A stretch of 64,000 nt of DNA from Whitmania pigra (taxonomy: Eukaryota > Annelida > Clitellata > Hirudinida > Haemopidae). Below, one piece after another: positions 43,862-55,252 of this stretch. The notes beneath the pieces are model-generated. The model saw only the letters and a program-made list of their open reading frames with translations. It ran no database searches and had not been told where the DNA came from. Numbering within the stretch: the stretch's first letter is position 1; every line of letters starts with the position of its first letter. A program made the position numbers and the translations under genes. Location of the stretch: contig JAJTWR010000084.1 of assembly GCA_021613335.1 (NCBI GenBank), positions 1 to 64,000 on the forward strand, written 5' to 3'.

Positions 43862-44389
43862 TTGAAAACAATTGAAGACAGAGTACAAGTTGTGGACAAA
43901 AAAATCAGTACAGCAAAAACCATTGCTCAGGAGGAAGTCGAAAGAGAAAAGAGAAGGAACAACATTATACTGTACAGGCTCGAAGAAAGCAAAGCTAAAA
44001 GTGAGCCAGAACAGAAAACTGAGGATAGAGACACTGCTATGCATTTCATCAACAATGTACTTGGTGTAAAATGTGATAGTGGTGACATCAAAAGTGTAGT
44101 ATTCAGGATAGGTAAGGATACAAAGGAGGTAAGGCCACTAATGATTCAATTTAGGGAAAGAGAATCAAAGAAACTAGTTTTGGAATCACTTCCAAAATTA
44201 CGAACTGCAGAAAGCAAATTCAAAGGCATCTCTGTCTGCCATGATTTGACTAAAGCAGAAAGAGAGCAATGCAAGAAATTGTTGGAAGAGGCGAAGAAAA
44301 AGCAAGCTGAAGATCAGTCGGGGGACTACATTTTCAGAGTGAAGGGCCAACCAGGCAACATGAAGCTGGAAAAGCTGAGGAGGAGGTAA
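43862..44389 (+). CDS. CR1-like LINE ORF1 protein
   Basis: About 175 residues. The N-terminal part is a likely coiled coil (TIEDRVQVVDKKISTAKTIA). RRNNIILYRLEES begins an RRM-like RNA-binding fold seen in ORF1 proteins of CR1/L2-type LINEs. VKCDSGDIKSVVFRIGK and RPLMIQFRERESKKLVL continue it. The start may lie further upstream and be missing. The end overlaps the ORF2 frame. Confidence 0.7.
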   Translation: MKTIEDRVQVVDKKISTAKTIAQEEVEREKRRNNIILYRLEESKAKSEPEQKTEDRDTAMHFINNVLGVKCDSGDIKSVVFRIGKDTKEVRPLMIQFRERESKKLVLESLPKLRTAESKFKGISVCHDLTKAEREQCKKLLEEAKKKQAEDQSGDYIFRVKGQPGNMKLEKLRRR

Positions 44390-45147
44390 GATTAGAAATT
44401 AATCATTTAAGTAAGGATATAGACAGAGTAAGAGTTCTGAAATGTGTTTATGCCAATGCTAGAAGTATAGTTAGTAAGACTAAAAGGACAGAACTCGAGC
44501 TAATTGTCGATACGGAGGAGCCAGATATAATTGGCATTACTGAGTCTTGGGCAAAAGAAAGTATTCAAAACTCTGAGCTAGCAATTGATGGCTATGAGAT
44601 GTTAAGGAAAGACAGAGAGGGACAGAAAGAAAATGGACATGGAGCAGGAGGGGTATTAATTTATATTAAGAATCATATCAAAGTAATAGAAAGAAAGGAA
44701 TTTCAAAATGAAAACTTTAAAGAGAGTTTATGGTGTGATATTTACATAGGTAAATTCAAACTTCTTTTAGGGGTTTGCTACAGGCCACCAAATTTTAAAG
44801 AGGATACTGGACTAAATGAGATATTATACAAAGCCAGTAAGGAATTTATGCTAGTAATGGGTGACTTTAACTACCATATTAACTGGAACACTTTAGAAGG
44901 AGAAAGACCTGAGGATATAAACTTTATAAATGTAACAAATGATAACTTCTTATTCCAGCACATCACTGATCCCACAAGAGGTAAAAACACATTAGATTTG
45001 ATATTAACAACAGATGAGAACTTAGTGGAAGGCCTAACAGTTGGTGAACACTTTGGAACAAGTGATCATCAAGTTGTCAGATGGAACATTTATTTAGACA
45101 ACGAGGATTTAAAAAAAAGAGAACCTAGATTCAAAAAACTTTTTTAA
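44390..45147 (+). pseudogene. CR1-like LINE ORF2, endonuclease part
   Basis: The frame is already open within the end of ORF1, with no early ATG, so ORF2 is probably reached by re-initiation or a frame change. The apurinic-type endonuclease reads CVYANARSIVSKTKRTELEL, DIIGITESWAK, LLLGVCYRPPN, MLVMGDFNYHINW and ends GTSDHQVV, with the E, D-N and S-D-H residues all visible. A frameshift in a run of T near 45137 ends it at 45147. Confidence 0.88.
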
Positions 45148-47236
45148 GGCTGACTATGATAAAATACGGAATGAGTTAGAGAAAACAAACCTAGCTAAAA
45201 AAATAGAATCTGCTAATGTAGAAGAAGCTTGGGCAATAATCAAGAAAGAGCTAAATCTAGTTGTAGATAAATATATCCCAAGCAGAGGCAGAACTCAGAA
45301 AAGACAGCCATGGCTTACGAAGGAGGTCATCAAATGCAAAAGAGCTAAGTATAAAGCATGGAAGAAATTACGAGAAATGACAAAAATAAATTCTGGAGAG
45401 GAAGAGGAAAGAGAGCTTAAGGATTTAAAACAAAAATATCAGAAACAAAGGAATGCATCAAACAGAATTAATAAAAAAGCATTACTAGAATATGAGAACA
45501 AATTAGCAAAGAATGTTAAAAGCGATAGCAAGAGCTTTTTCAGATACGTTAGATGTAAACAAAAAGTAAGGGACAAAATTGGACCATTACAAAATAGTGA
45601 GGGGCAAACAGTTGATTCAGTAGAGGAAACAGCCAATATATTAAATAGCTACTTCAGTTCAGTTTTTACTAAAGAAACAATAGGGAATATACCAGAACTG
45701 CCAAGGAGAATCCAACAGATTGAGATAAAGTTAGATACAGTAAACTTCTCAAAAACAGGGGTAATTAAGCAACTGGAAAATTTGAAAGTAGACAAGAGCC
45801 CTGGAATAGACAACCTACATCCTAAACTACTATATGAGACAAGAACAGCTATAGGAGAAGCATTGGCAATCTTATTTGTCAAATCGTTTGATTCAGGAAC
45901 AATACCAAGAGATTGGAAAGATGCAATAGTAGTTCCTCTATTCAAAAAGGGAAGTAGGGGTTTGCCATCCAACTACAGGCCAGTAAGCTTAACTTCTATA
46001 GTTTGCAAGGTAATGGAAAGAATGATCAAAGAGGCTGTATCAACTTTTTTTGGAAGAAACGATGTGATTGGAAAGAGCCAACATGGTTTTACTAAGAACA
46101 GATCGTGTCTTACCAACCTACTTGAGTTTTTTGAAGAAATTTATGAGTGGGTTGATCATGACAAGGCTGTAGATGTAGTGTACCTAGACTTCGCAAAAGC
46201 ATTTGACAAGGTGCCCCATCAAAGGCTTCAAAAAAAGCTCGGTGCATGTGGGATTGAAGGCAAACTATTACATTGGTTTACAAACTGGTTGACAGATAGG
46301 AGACAGAAGGTAGGCATAGGAGGAATTTATTCAGAGTGGCAACCAGTACTTAGCGGCGTCCCACAAGGATCGGTGCTTGGACCTGTACTGTTCTGCATAT
46401 ATATAAATGATCTGGATGATGGCATAAGATCTAAGTTATCTAAGTTTGCTGACGACACTAAAGTAGCAAGAAGTGTCAGCAAGCAAGAAGATGTAGATAC
46501 ACTTCAGGAAGATCTTAACAAGTTATTCAAATGGGCAGAAGATTGGCAGATGCTTTTCAACGTAAGCAAATGCTCCATTATGCATATGGGATGCAAAAAC
46601 ACGAAAGTCGAATATGCATTTGGAGGAAGCATTCTGAAGCAGTCAAATCAGGAAAGAGATCTGGGGGTAATAATGCAGAACAATGGAAAAGCATCTCTAC
46701 AGTGCATGGAAGTTGCTAAAAAAGCAAACAGAGTACTTGGAATGATAAAAAGAACAGTAGTAAGCAGGAACAAGGATGTAATACTGAGATTGTATAAGGC
46801 ATTAGTAAGGCCACACCTTGAGTACTGTGTGCAAGTATGGAACCCTCATTTGAGGAAGGATGTAGAGATGTTGGAAAGAGTACAAAGAAGGGCAACCAGG
46901 ATGATAGATGGTTTTGGAAAGCTTAGTTACGAGGAAAGATTAAATAGATGTAAATTAACGACTCTGGAAAAGAGAAGAAATAGAGGGGACCTCATCGAGG
47001 CATTCAAAATTTTATCGGGAAGGGAAGGCCTTTTGCCTGAACAGTTTTTCGAAGCCACAAAAAGTGTTTCTACTAGAGGGCACGATTGTAAATTATACAG
47101 GAAGGCTTCGGGAAACTTGAAAAACAATTATTTCAGTTCAAGGGTGGTTTCCTTATGGAATAAACTAGATAAGGAAACCATCCATGCTGACACAATAGAT
47201 AAATTCAAAATTTATTTAAGTAAATTCGGATATTAG
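45148..47236 (+). CDS. CR1-like LINE ORF2, reverse transcriptase part
   Basis: After the frameshift the frame is open to 47236; the 619 residues from 45377 contain the whole RT. DKSPGIDNLHPKLL, FKKGSRGLPSNYRPVSLTSI, VVYLDFAKAFDKVPHQRL (motif A), LSGVPQGSVLGPVLFCIYIN (motif B), KFADDTKVARS (motif C) and the thumb (ERDLGVIMQNNGKASLQC) are present. The C-terminal part (RPHLEYCVQVWNPHLRKDVE) is that of the CR1/L2/Rex1 group. It is intact and looks recently active; the only defect seen is the frameshift before it. Confidence 0.92.
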
Positions 47237-47339
47237 GACTAAAAAGAGTGGTTATTACACAGATCCAGGTCTTCTTAACCACTATAAATAATTGTTATGT
47301 TATGTTATGTTAATGATCTCAAATGCTCTTCACTGATAT

Positions 47340-47570
47340 TACGACTGATTTCGCGCATCGAAAATGAGTATTTGAAGGTTATACCCATATTCTTCCATCC
47401 TACTTCCCACATGCATGACTGAGCGTTTGCTCACACTGAAAAGCATCTGCCATTCCAGTTAATACTTGTGTAATTTACTTAGGTCAGTCTGGAAATCTTT
47501 TGCATTAATTTTCCTGCTTTCATCTGCTAAGTTAGTTATTTTAGATGATATTCCATGGTCAAGATCATTA
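47340..47570 (-). pseudogene. Decayed CR1-like RT fragment
   Basis: Minus-strand reading shows NDLDHGISSKITNLADE (compare NDLDDGIRSKLSKFADD in the copy above) and LEWQMLFSVSKRSVMHVG. It is a distant relative with a damaged motif C and several stops. Part of it recurs near 63595-63630. Confidence 0.65.
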
Positions 47571-48164
47571 CCGTAGACACAAAAAAGACGTCTTATTAAA
47601 ACACAATACAATTACATTTTGGAATTTATTATATTCATTACTTACATTAAAGGACGGAAAACCTTCGCTCAACTTGAGGAGGCGGGTCTGTTTTTATTCT
47701 AGCCAAAATTCAGGGAGAGGGCAAATCCTATACATGAAATGACTGTGACATGGTTCACTATGGGGTTTATCCACGCATCGCAAAAGAAATGGAAAGCTTT
47801 ATTGACAACAAAAAAGCGTTAAAAACGACTCAAACAGAACTACTCTAGCTAGCTTCAAGAACCCCTTCACTCCAGACGTTCCTTTCTGCATATACAGTGC
47901 TAGAAAAAATGTTACGACAGTCCCCATTTTTTGTAATAACTTAAGTTTAAATTATCGTACGAAGTTCAAATTTAAAAGAACTGTATAATATCCTTAAAGA
48001 ATATAACTCGTATATTTTTTTTCACTTTGATCAAGAATTAAGCGCAAATCCCACAAAAATCCATTTTTTTTGCATAGAAATATTGTTACGACAGGTTACA
48101 TAAAAACTCATGAATTTCAGTATTTTGGCAAAAATTTTTATTTAAAATTAAATGAAATAATGTT

Positions 48165-48407
48165 TCAACAGGATGTCATTCCTCCTTTCTTAGAAATAAC
48201 ATCTATACACCTATTTTTCATAGAGAAAATAAGTGTTTTGATGACCTTTTCATCCACATTTCTCCAGGCGCTCCAAATCGCTGCTTTCAATTCATTTTCT
48301 GTGTTATATTGCTGTCCCTTGCCATAAACGATTCTTGAAAAAAGGCCCCAGACATTTTCAATCGGATTCAAGTCGAGGGAACACGCGGGCCAGTCCATTA
48401 CTAGCAT
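48165..48407 (-). pseudogene. Tc1 transposase, C-terminal part
   Basis: MDWPACSLDLNPIENVWGLF includes the last catalytic acidic position in the D-x-N-P-I-E-N-x-W context, followed by the usual C-terminal helices. It is frameshifted against the preceding part near 48405. Confidence 0.9.
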
Positions 48408-48780
48408 GTTGGACTCCTGGAAAAAGCTCTGGTTGCCTTGGAAACATGAATAGGAGCATTATCTTGCTGAAATTCATGTTGTTTTGCTTCAGCAAAAGGA
48501 AGGAGATGATCCTTGAGCATTTTGATGTACTTCTGAGAGTCCTGCCTCTCTTTCAAAAGCACAAGTTCCGTCCTCCCAAATGCTGAAATTCCTCCCCAGA
48601 CTATCACAGAGCCTCTTCCGTGTTTTCTGCTAAAAATAAACATCTCTTTCTTTTCTAAGATCATGCCAGTAGTATTTATAGCCATCTGGACCATCAAGGT
48701 TGAATTTTTTTTCATCTGCGAAAATTACGCGTTCCCATTTTTCGTTGTAGCTGACCATCTCTTTTACCCAGAGGAGGCGT
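48401..48780 (-). pseudogene. Tc1 transposase, catalytic core
   Basis: GRGSVIVWGGISAFGRTELV and EFQQDNAPIHVSKATRAF carry the second catalytic aspartate (Q-D-N-A-P-x-H). The first aspartate region near 48715 is damaged. Confidence 0.9.
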
Positions 48781-48840
48781 TTTTTTTTTGTGATGGACTT
48801 TCAACGCTGGAGCTCGCTTTCGCATTTCGTATTTCAACTG

Positions 48841-49134
48841 TCAACATGAATTAAGGTAATTGCAGACTGTCCTAACATGGACATCCAAGTCTAGCTTATC
48901 TTTTAGCTGTTTACACGAATATTCCCCTTGTGAAGCCTCCCTGATGAGACGTCTCTGAATCTGATTCGAGAGTTTTTTCGGTCTTCTGCCCTTGCACTTC
49001 TTCCCATATGAGTCTGGATCATCCAAAAAACATTTGATGACAGCTCTTGACCTATTCAACTCATTTGCAATCTTTCTTATTGAATAGTTTGCCTTCCTAA
49101 AAGCCTTAACTTGTCCTCTTTCTTCTTCTGTCAA
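48841..49134 (-). pseudogene. Tc1 transposase, DNA-binding part
   Basis: MTEEERGQVKAFRKANYSIR then KIANELNRSRAVIKCFLDD is the paired-like helix-turn-helix of Tc1 transposases. GRRPKKLSNQIQRRLIREAS is the GRPR-like linker and the second helix-turn-helix. It ends in a stop near 48841. Stops divide the gene, so it is inactive. Confidence 0.9.
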
Positions 49135-49274
49135 ACCTGCTTTCCATGATGAAATGAATGTAAAAAGAAGCTTTAAATTTCACACTCCTTTATATAGTTT
49201 TCTTAATGACAATTTAATGTTTGATCTTTCCAATAAGCCCTTGAAATTGATGAAACGAGCCCAAAACGGAAACT

Positions 49275-49650
49275 TGTTGGACACTGAACTTCGTCCTACT
49301 TGCATCATCACACACAAACTCCAGGCGCACAACACTAGGAACGTCGGACACAGAACTTCGGCTCACAACTCCGCCAGGCCACAAACGTGCAGGACAGCAA
49401 CAGTGACTCAGCGCATAGCAGTGGACTCCTTTGTTTGAAGTCCTAGCGAAAGTCTATTTAAACAACAGCAGGAGACTCTCGTCAGCCCGCCTCGTTCGTC
49501 TCCAACTTCGCTTGGTTTTGACTAGTTCCTCGTTTCTGCTTGGCCGCATCGGCTCTTGTCTCGATGGGCTCTCGACGCTTGTCTCCGGACTCTATCTCGT
49601 GTTTGTTAATAAATCTCTGTTAGTTTTATGTTGCAGTTACGTACGCAACA
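49275..49650 (+). repeat. Solo LTR (376 bp)
   Basis: Starts TGTTGGACACTG and ends TACGCAACA; AACT lies on both sides. It is nearly identical to the LTR at 37696-39959 without the LINE. TTTGTTAATAAATCTCTG contains an AATAAA signal. It lies between the inner direct repeat of the Tc1 right end and the transposase. Confidence 0.92.
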
Positions 49651-49851
49651 AACTGTCGTAATAATATTTCCAGGCCAAAAATGGTTCATTTGCATAATTT
49701 ACGAGAACCATTAACCCACATGAAAGAAAATTTTGCACGATGTTTACAAATGGTGTTTTATATAATTGCTGAAAATTTCAGCAAGATATGTTAATTTGTA
49801 AGGAAATTATCCATAAAAAGTGGATATGTCGTAACAATATTTCTTTCTGTA

Positions 49852-50560
49852 GTATCCTCTGTGTTACGAGCTGATTGGTTCATTTAACCCTCATCCGGTT
49901 CATGCTAAAAAGTTACGTTCCGGGTTCTTGGGGTTTAAATTGCACCCCAATTCCTTTTCATTTAATATTAGTTCAGAGACTTTTTGCAAAATTAGTTTGA
50001 ACAATATCAACTTTATTTATTTTAAATTTATGCATGTGAACGTTTTAAGTCAAAAAAACATGTTGAATTTATTTATTAAAACGCTATTAAACAAATCTTG
50101 TTATCAAATTAAAATTAATTAAATTGCCATTTGAGATACAATGTAATTATGAAATTGCTCAATGTTACAATAATATCTCTAAATTGTACAGTTATATGTA
50201 TTTGTCACATTTAATATGTTGACAAAGTGTGATGGACAAGCAGGTCTAGAGCAATTTTTCAATTATTGTCTCAAGTTCTCCAGAGTTTAACTTGAAATTT
50301 TGAATTGCATCCATAATCGGTTTTCTGATTTTGTGTTGACTAAACATCTCCTAATCAATAGCTGGACGAGGGACTCTTCGATAAACAGACGTCGAGGCCT
50401 CATTTGCGCGACTTGTTCCAATCAATGTTATCGTACATCCAAATCTTCTGCCAGAGCAACGCTTGTATATAGACTATCTCTCATCGACCACAATTTAACG
50501 AAGGTGATGTCATTGTTTTCACAATACGTGCACCCTGATTCTGATCTTTAACTTAATTTC
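49852..50560. repeat. Dispersed repeat, first copy
   Basis: The part at about 50040-50400 matches 62700-63110 (shared TTGACAAAGTGTGATGGACA, CATCCATAATCGGTTTTCTG and CATCTCCTAATCAATAGCTG). The second copy has about 65 bp extra near 62910-62975. The nature of the repeat is unknown and no protein is supported. Confidence 0.75.
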
Positions 50561-50680
50561 GTTGCCTCCCAAGATAAACCTCTGTTTTTATTGGATAGGA
50601 AGTAGCACTGTCACAGCACTACCATACCTTTATTCCATATTTGGCAGGTTTACTTGGAATGTATAACCTAAACATCTTCT

Positions 50681-50988
50681 ATTTTGTCTGAGGCTTTTTT
50701 GACGGGACACCGAATAGAACTATCATTATGTCTTCTCACGGAATAAAGTATTTTCATGATGACTACAATAAAGATATACACAATATACAATCCCAATAAT
50801 ATTTTAGACGATAAATCTTCAAACCACTAAATTCGAATTAAATTTGGAACCAGTTATCGGTTAATGTATTCAACTCATAAAATTATTTTAAATACATTGA
50901 CGGGGCTATTTTGTCTGAGGCTATTTTGACGGGACACCGAATAAAACTATCATTATGTCTTCTCACGGAATAAAGTATTTTCATGATG
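50681..50988 (-). mobile_element. Helitron-related fragment with a direct repeat
   Basis: The stretch 50797-50900 is the reverse complement of the Helitron 5' region at about 10070-10190 (shared ACCAGTTATCGGTTAATG). It is followed by a TTGACGGGGCTATTTTGTC unit. On both sides stands the same segment of about 81 bp (50681-50763 and 50908-50988; GACGGGACACCGAATA and TCTTCTCACGGAATAAAG). Confidence 0.7.
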
Positions 50989-51002
50989 TCATGATTGTCT
51001 AA

Positions 51003-53344
51003 GGGGCCGTTCACATATTATATAACGCAAAAATGTCAATTTTTTACCCTCCTTTTTTTTACCCCTCATATAACGTTATGTAACATTTGTGGGAATCCTC
51101 CCCCCTCAATATTACATAACAAACCTGTGTACGCCCTCCCCCCCCCTATTGTAGGTTCTCACTAAACATAACTTTTAGACAAACACGGTATATTAGTACT
51201 AGTAAAACTGAAAATCGATTTTTTCTATATTAAACAACACATGCTTTCAACGTTAGTTAAGTTAAAGTTTGTACAGTTCACTTCCATGGCAAACAACTGT
51301 CCTCCACAGTCGGGAATCCAGATGACAGAGTAGCCTCTGAACATGATTGCAGCCCAGATATGTCAACGTATTCCTCGTTCATCCATTCTGCATCTTCTGA
51401 CATCTTTTTAAAACAACCAGTATTTTTTCATTTAATACTCTGCATGCCATTTAAATATTTACATTTTAAGTAATGGTTTAATTAAAACTGTAGTTTAAAC
51501 TGATAGAAATGTTAAAGAGTTAACAGATACATTTATGTATTACAATCTAATTATGTAATATAATAATATAATATATGACAACGTAATCAATCAATATTTC
51601 AACATTTATACATTTATAAGGTCACATTTTTTGCAATATATGTTAATTCACACAACAAATCTAAAGTGTTTCAAGGTCATACCTTCTGCAATTATAGCCA
51701 TCAGTTCCCGTTGTCTCCTTGCTGCTATACGCACTGGCCTAGTGTGTGGGATGTCATTCACTTTCACTCGAGGATGCACTTCCTTCTTGTGCTGGGTCAC
51801 CATAACTACTGAAAGAAAATACATTTTGCGTAGTACATTGCAAGTTCTACTGGTTATCTGATCTTTAACAGTGGGGCAGCAAGCATCATATGGAATACTG
51901 AATAGGCTCATGCCGCCATAACCAGCTGGTTCCAATCTGACAGACAGTCTTTGAAAGAGCGTCAAATAATTGCACTGTTCATCATCTGCAGCTGCTGGAC
52001 TCAAACCTTTGGAATTGTCGACACACAGTGGAGCTGGCAGAAAGCCCTGCGGCAAGATAGATTTCAAGCCCGATCTGAATGGAGCACAGCACTCTTCATT
52101 ACTGCATTTTACGACCTGTAGAAAGTACTGACTGACCCTCACGTGAGTTGCCAACCATTCCTGTGATGGATAGTCTGGTTTTTCGAGAATTTCTCCTCCT
52201 CCCCATTCTAACTACTGGGTAGTTATCGATGACAGCCTCACTCCAAACCTCTGAAAGCACTTCACCTGCCTTCCTGAAATTCGCGTTTTCCATATCAATG
52301 TTGATTGTTTCTCCGGCTGCATTCAGATGAGATCCAAAAACATCAAATGGCAATATTATTCCATCCAAAAAACGACTTATGGGCGCCATGCGTCGTTCAA
52401 CCGGATTATATGCACTTCTGCCAGGAGCCTATGTCGATATGAATAAGGCATCCAACCTGAGATGCTTAAAGTTAGCACACGCAAAATTAATTGTTTCTCG
52501 GTATCAAGGATTTTCATCGGGGCCTCCGTCTACTAATATCACCAGAACTGGTTTCACCTGGCCGTTGTCCTTGTGTAACAGCTGATGGAATGATGACACA
52601 TGTTGATATAAATGTCTCAGATCAGCAGCATGTGTGGCAGCAATGCTGAAATCATGCTTTCCACTACGAATTCCAATAAACGTCGATCCAGAATAGCCTA
52701 CTGCCTTTTCAAGTCTTCCTTCACTAATGACAAGCCCAGCAATGACACTTGGTGTCAACTTGTGGCCAGCAGCAAACACAAAATTATGATCTGGCAGAAT
52801 GATTTGATATTCCATGTTCTTGACCACAGTTGACTGTTTATTAGTTGCAGGCAAACCTAAAGGAACCTTAGCCTTGTCGTCCTGACTTATGCAAGCAACT
52901 TCCTGCGGCCTAAGCAAACTGCAAAGCTGTAAAAGCGATTCATGAGTAGCTCTTGCAAACTTAGTATCAGCATGATGTCTATTTTCAGCACGAAGTTTTA
53001 CGTTGACTGTGTTTGCATGCCTTTTTCCTTCAGTTGTCACCCAGCTGCGTGGAATTAAACGAAGGTATGTCCCAGACCGACTCAGATTAACCTATTTCTT
53101 TTAACTCACGTGACATATCTTCAAGTAGTATATAGTGTGTTCTATAAATAGCAGACATGAAAATGAAACTCAAAATTAAATTTAACTCAATAATATTCAT
53201 ATAAAAAAAAGATTTGAATTAACTGCTTTTTTGAAATTGTTATATAACATCCGCTCAGACCCCCTCTCTCCCCCAATATAACAAAAATAACATTTGCATA
53301 CACCACCCTCCCCCTTCAACGTTATATAATATGTGAACGGCCCC
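51003..53344 (-). mobile_element. DDE DNA transposon with TAA target duplication
   Basis: Perfect 25-bp terminal inverted repeats begin GGGGCCGTTCACATATTATA, and TAA stands directly outside each end (51000-51002 and 53345-53347). A minus-strand transposase fills most of the element. The 3-bp TWA target and the transposase motifs point to the Zator or a related TWA-target superfamily, but I am not certain which. Confidence 0.88.
51648..53090 (-). pseudogene. Transposase of the TAA-target element (two stops, one frameshift)
   Basis: Read on the minus strand from about 53090: TTEGKRHANTVNVKLRAENR, then SVIAGLVISEGRLEKAVGYS, then the catalytic-type segment VLVILVDGGPDENP. A TGA at 52504-52506 and a TAG near 52444 interrupt the next part in the same frame. 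APGRSAYNPVERRMAPISR and LPFDVFGSHLNAAGETI follow. A frameshift near 52195 leads to a C-terminal part with CSNEECCAPFRSG. D-G-G-P-D-E-N-P and the R-S-A-x-N-x-V-E-R-R-M block are shared by a transposase family seen in many invertebrates. The N terminus is unclear. Confidence 0.8.
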
Positions 53345-53347
53345 TAA

Positions 53348-53949
53348 ACGTCTCGAAAAGCAACCAGTCTTGTTTTAGAACATATTTTAAAAAAATACAA
53401 ATGTAATTAGCTACAAAATGATGAATTTATGATATATCAAGGTCATAAACTAATGTTGTATAGGGTGCATATTGCATATATCTCTAATTGACGTAATTTT
53501 AAAAGTAAAACTACAATATAGATATACACAATATACAATAGATTTTGCAACGGATGAGGGTTAAAAAACAAAATACTGACACCAACCTGATCTCTTTGTA
53601 AAATGCCAAAATCAGCTAGGTCATGTGAAGACAACCGTGACAATGACCTTTTTTTCGTGTCAAGGCCAAAGTAAGGGAGGCTAACCCTCCCAAATCACGT
53701 TCCTGCTAACTATGTTCCTGTTTTTTGAATTTGTTTATGTATTTGGAACATCATAAGGAACGCATATCCTAAAATTTACGATGGGCATTCTTACAGTCTT
53801 TATATAGTGCATTTTTTCTTAATTTTTATGTCTAAGACTTTAAATACACCTATCACTTCATCTTACTGCGTTCCTGAGTACTAGAACCGTTTTGAACAAT
53901 CTGCTTAGATAAATGTGTCCAAATCACAGGATTGTAATTTATAGTCACG
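53348..53949. other. No gene seen
   Basis: AT-rich spacer after the transposon. Short open frames here are not supported. Confidence 0.5.
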
Positions 53950-54269
53950 TACATTGTGTAATAAATACAACAATATACGTATTTATGATATGTTTGTGTA
54001 AAAATGTAAGTTAGAAATAGTATAAAGGAAAAAATGTGCAAAGAGTTATAAACAATTTCACTCACTTTTTCTCATTGTCATGTACGCATTCACTCAAAAT
54101 TTAACTAAGAGAAACATTTATAAATACGCAAAATGAATATTTAAACTAATACCGAAATCAGGGCCAGAAAGTATTGGTATTGTAATCAACTACAATAGCT
54201 TAGATTCTGCTTAAATGGAGCCAAAGAGTAGCAACACATTCAGCAATAAAAAAAAAAAAAAAGTTCTGA

Positions 54270-54480
54270 GAGACCAAATCTTTTGGTCAAAGAAGCAGTT
54301 AACAGGGAATTGGTCAAGCAGAAAAAAATCAGCAACACTTGGACAAACAATGGTATGGTTTGTATCAAGAAATCCTGAATGAAGTTCCACTTAAAATCTC
54401 TTCAATGGAAGATCTGGAGAAATTGTAATGGATACCAAAGGAGATTGGTGTGAATTTTATTTAAATTTAAGTCCTGATAA
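54270..54480 (+). pseudogene. Possible LINE ORF1-type fragment in copy E
   Basis: After an A-rich run the frame gives LLVKEAVNRELVKQKKISNT then WTNNGMVCIKK, resembling a C-terminal segment of some LINE ORF1 proteins (K-x-x-x-x-T-W-T-x-x-G-x-x-x-V/I-K). It interrupts the downstream region of copy E. Only one motif supports the call. Confidence 0.3.
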
Positions 54481-55252
54481 CTTGATTAATCCCATTGTTA
54501 TATTAACACAATCATGAAAGAAAAGACACATTGCTCAAACATCTCTGATCTACCCAAAATCATATTTTCCATCTTTTGCCTTGCTTCTGAAAGTGAAGTT
54601 TCTAAAAGTATCAGAACAATTTATGTAGACATAAGTCATTATGACTTTGATAAGCTTATTTTGATGTTAAAGGTCATTAAATGTTTTCTACAAAAAATGT
54701 TCAATAACCTGCTTTAATGTTTGAATCTCCATATCTTTACTCTATAAATAAAAGTTATTAAATTGATTGTAGGTTATAAAATAAATATTATGCTAGCATT
54801 TAAACATTTCTTTATTAAAAAAATAAAATGTCCCGAGATATTTCCTCATTGATACAATCATTAATGAAACTTTGAGGACTCAACTCAGATAAATTAAACA
54901 CTTATGGGCACTCTATTGAGATATTAAAATATAGTCTTGACAACATTCAACTATAAAAAAATATGTTAACCAGCATTTGTAGATTGTGACTATGTTTCAA
55001 GCGAGTAATTTCTTCTTGGGCACTCTATTGAGATTTTAAAATGTCATAAATATTATTACAGAGCGATGAAAGTTCTAAATTTAACCTTCTTCATTTTAAG
55101 CTTCAATTCCTGTGAAAATTTTTGTCAATTATAAAAGTAAAATAAACTGTGAGTAAACTGCATTTATTATCTGCATTATTATCAATCTTTCTAAAATTTA
55201 AGGTTTATTTGAAATCAGTTTAAAATGTTTAACAAATCTTCAAATTATTTAC

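Larger units (their letters stand above)
43808..47311 (+). mobile_element. CR1-like LINE, nearly complete
   Basis: ORF1 and ORF2 are present, followed by a 3' UTR and a (TGTTA)n tail at about 47292-47311. The related uninterrupted sequence near 63584-63610 (TCTAGTTTTAATTATCTCAA) lets the edges be set: left GTTTTAAT before 43808, right GATCTCAAATGC after 47312. A single frameshift near 45137 separates the two halves of ORF2. Confidence 0.9.
47895..49849 (-). mobile_element. Tc1-type transposon with a solo LTR inside
   Basis: The element starts CAGTGCTAGAAAAAATG and ends TTTCTTTCTG, with TA on both sides (47893-47894 and 49850-49851). Each end has two direct copies of a GTTACGACA word about 170 bp apart (47914 and 48084; inverted at about 49655 and 49829), the IR/DR layout of several Tc1 elements. 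The transposase is on the minus strand in three broken frames. A solo LTR (49275-49650) interrupts the region upstream of it. Confidence 0.9.

Noticed and set aside
48070..48327. 85-codon plus-strand frame and its neighbours to 48854
   Set aside because: Antisense of the Tc1 transposase.
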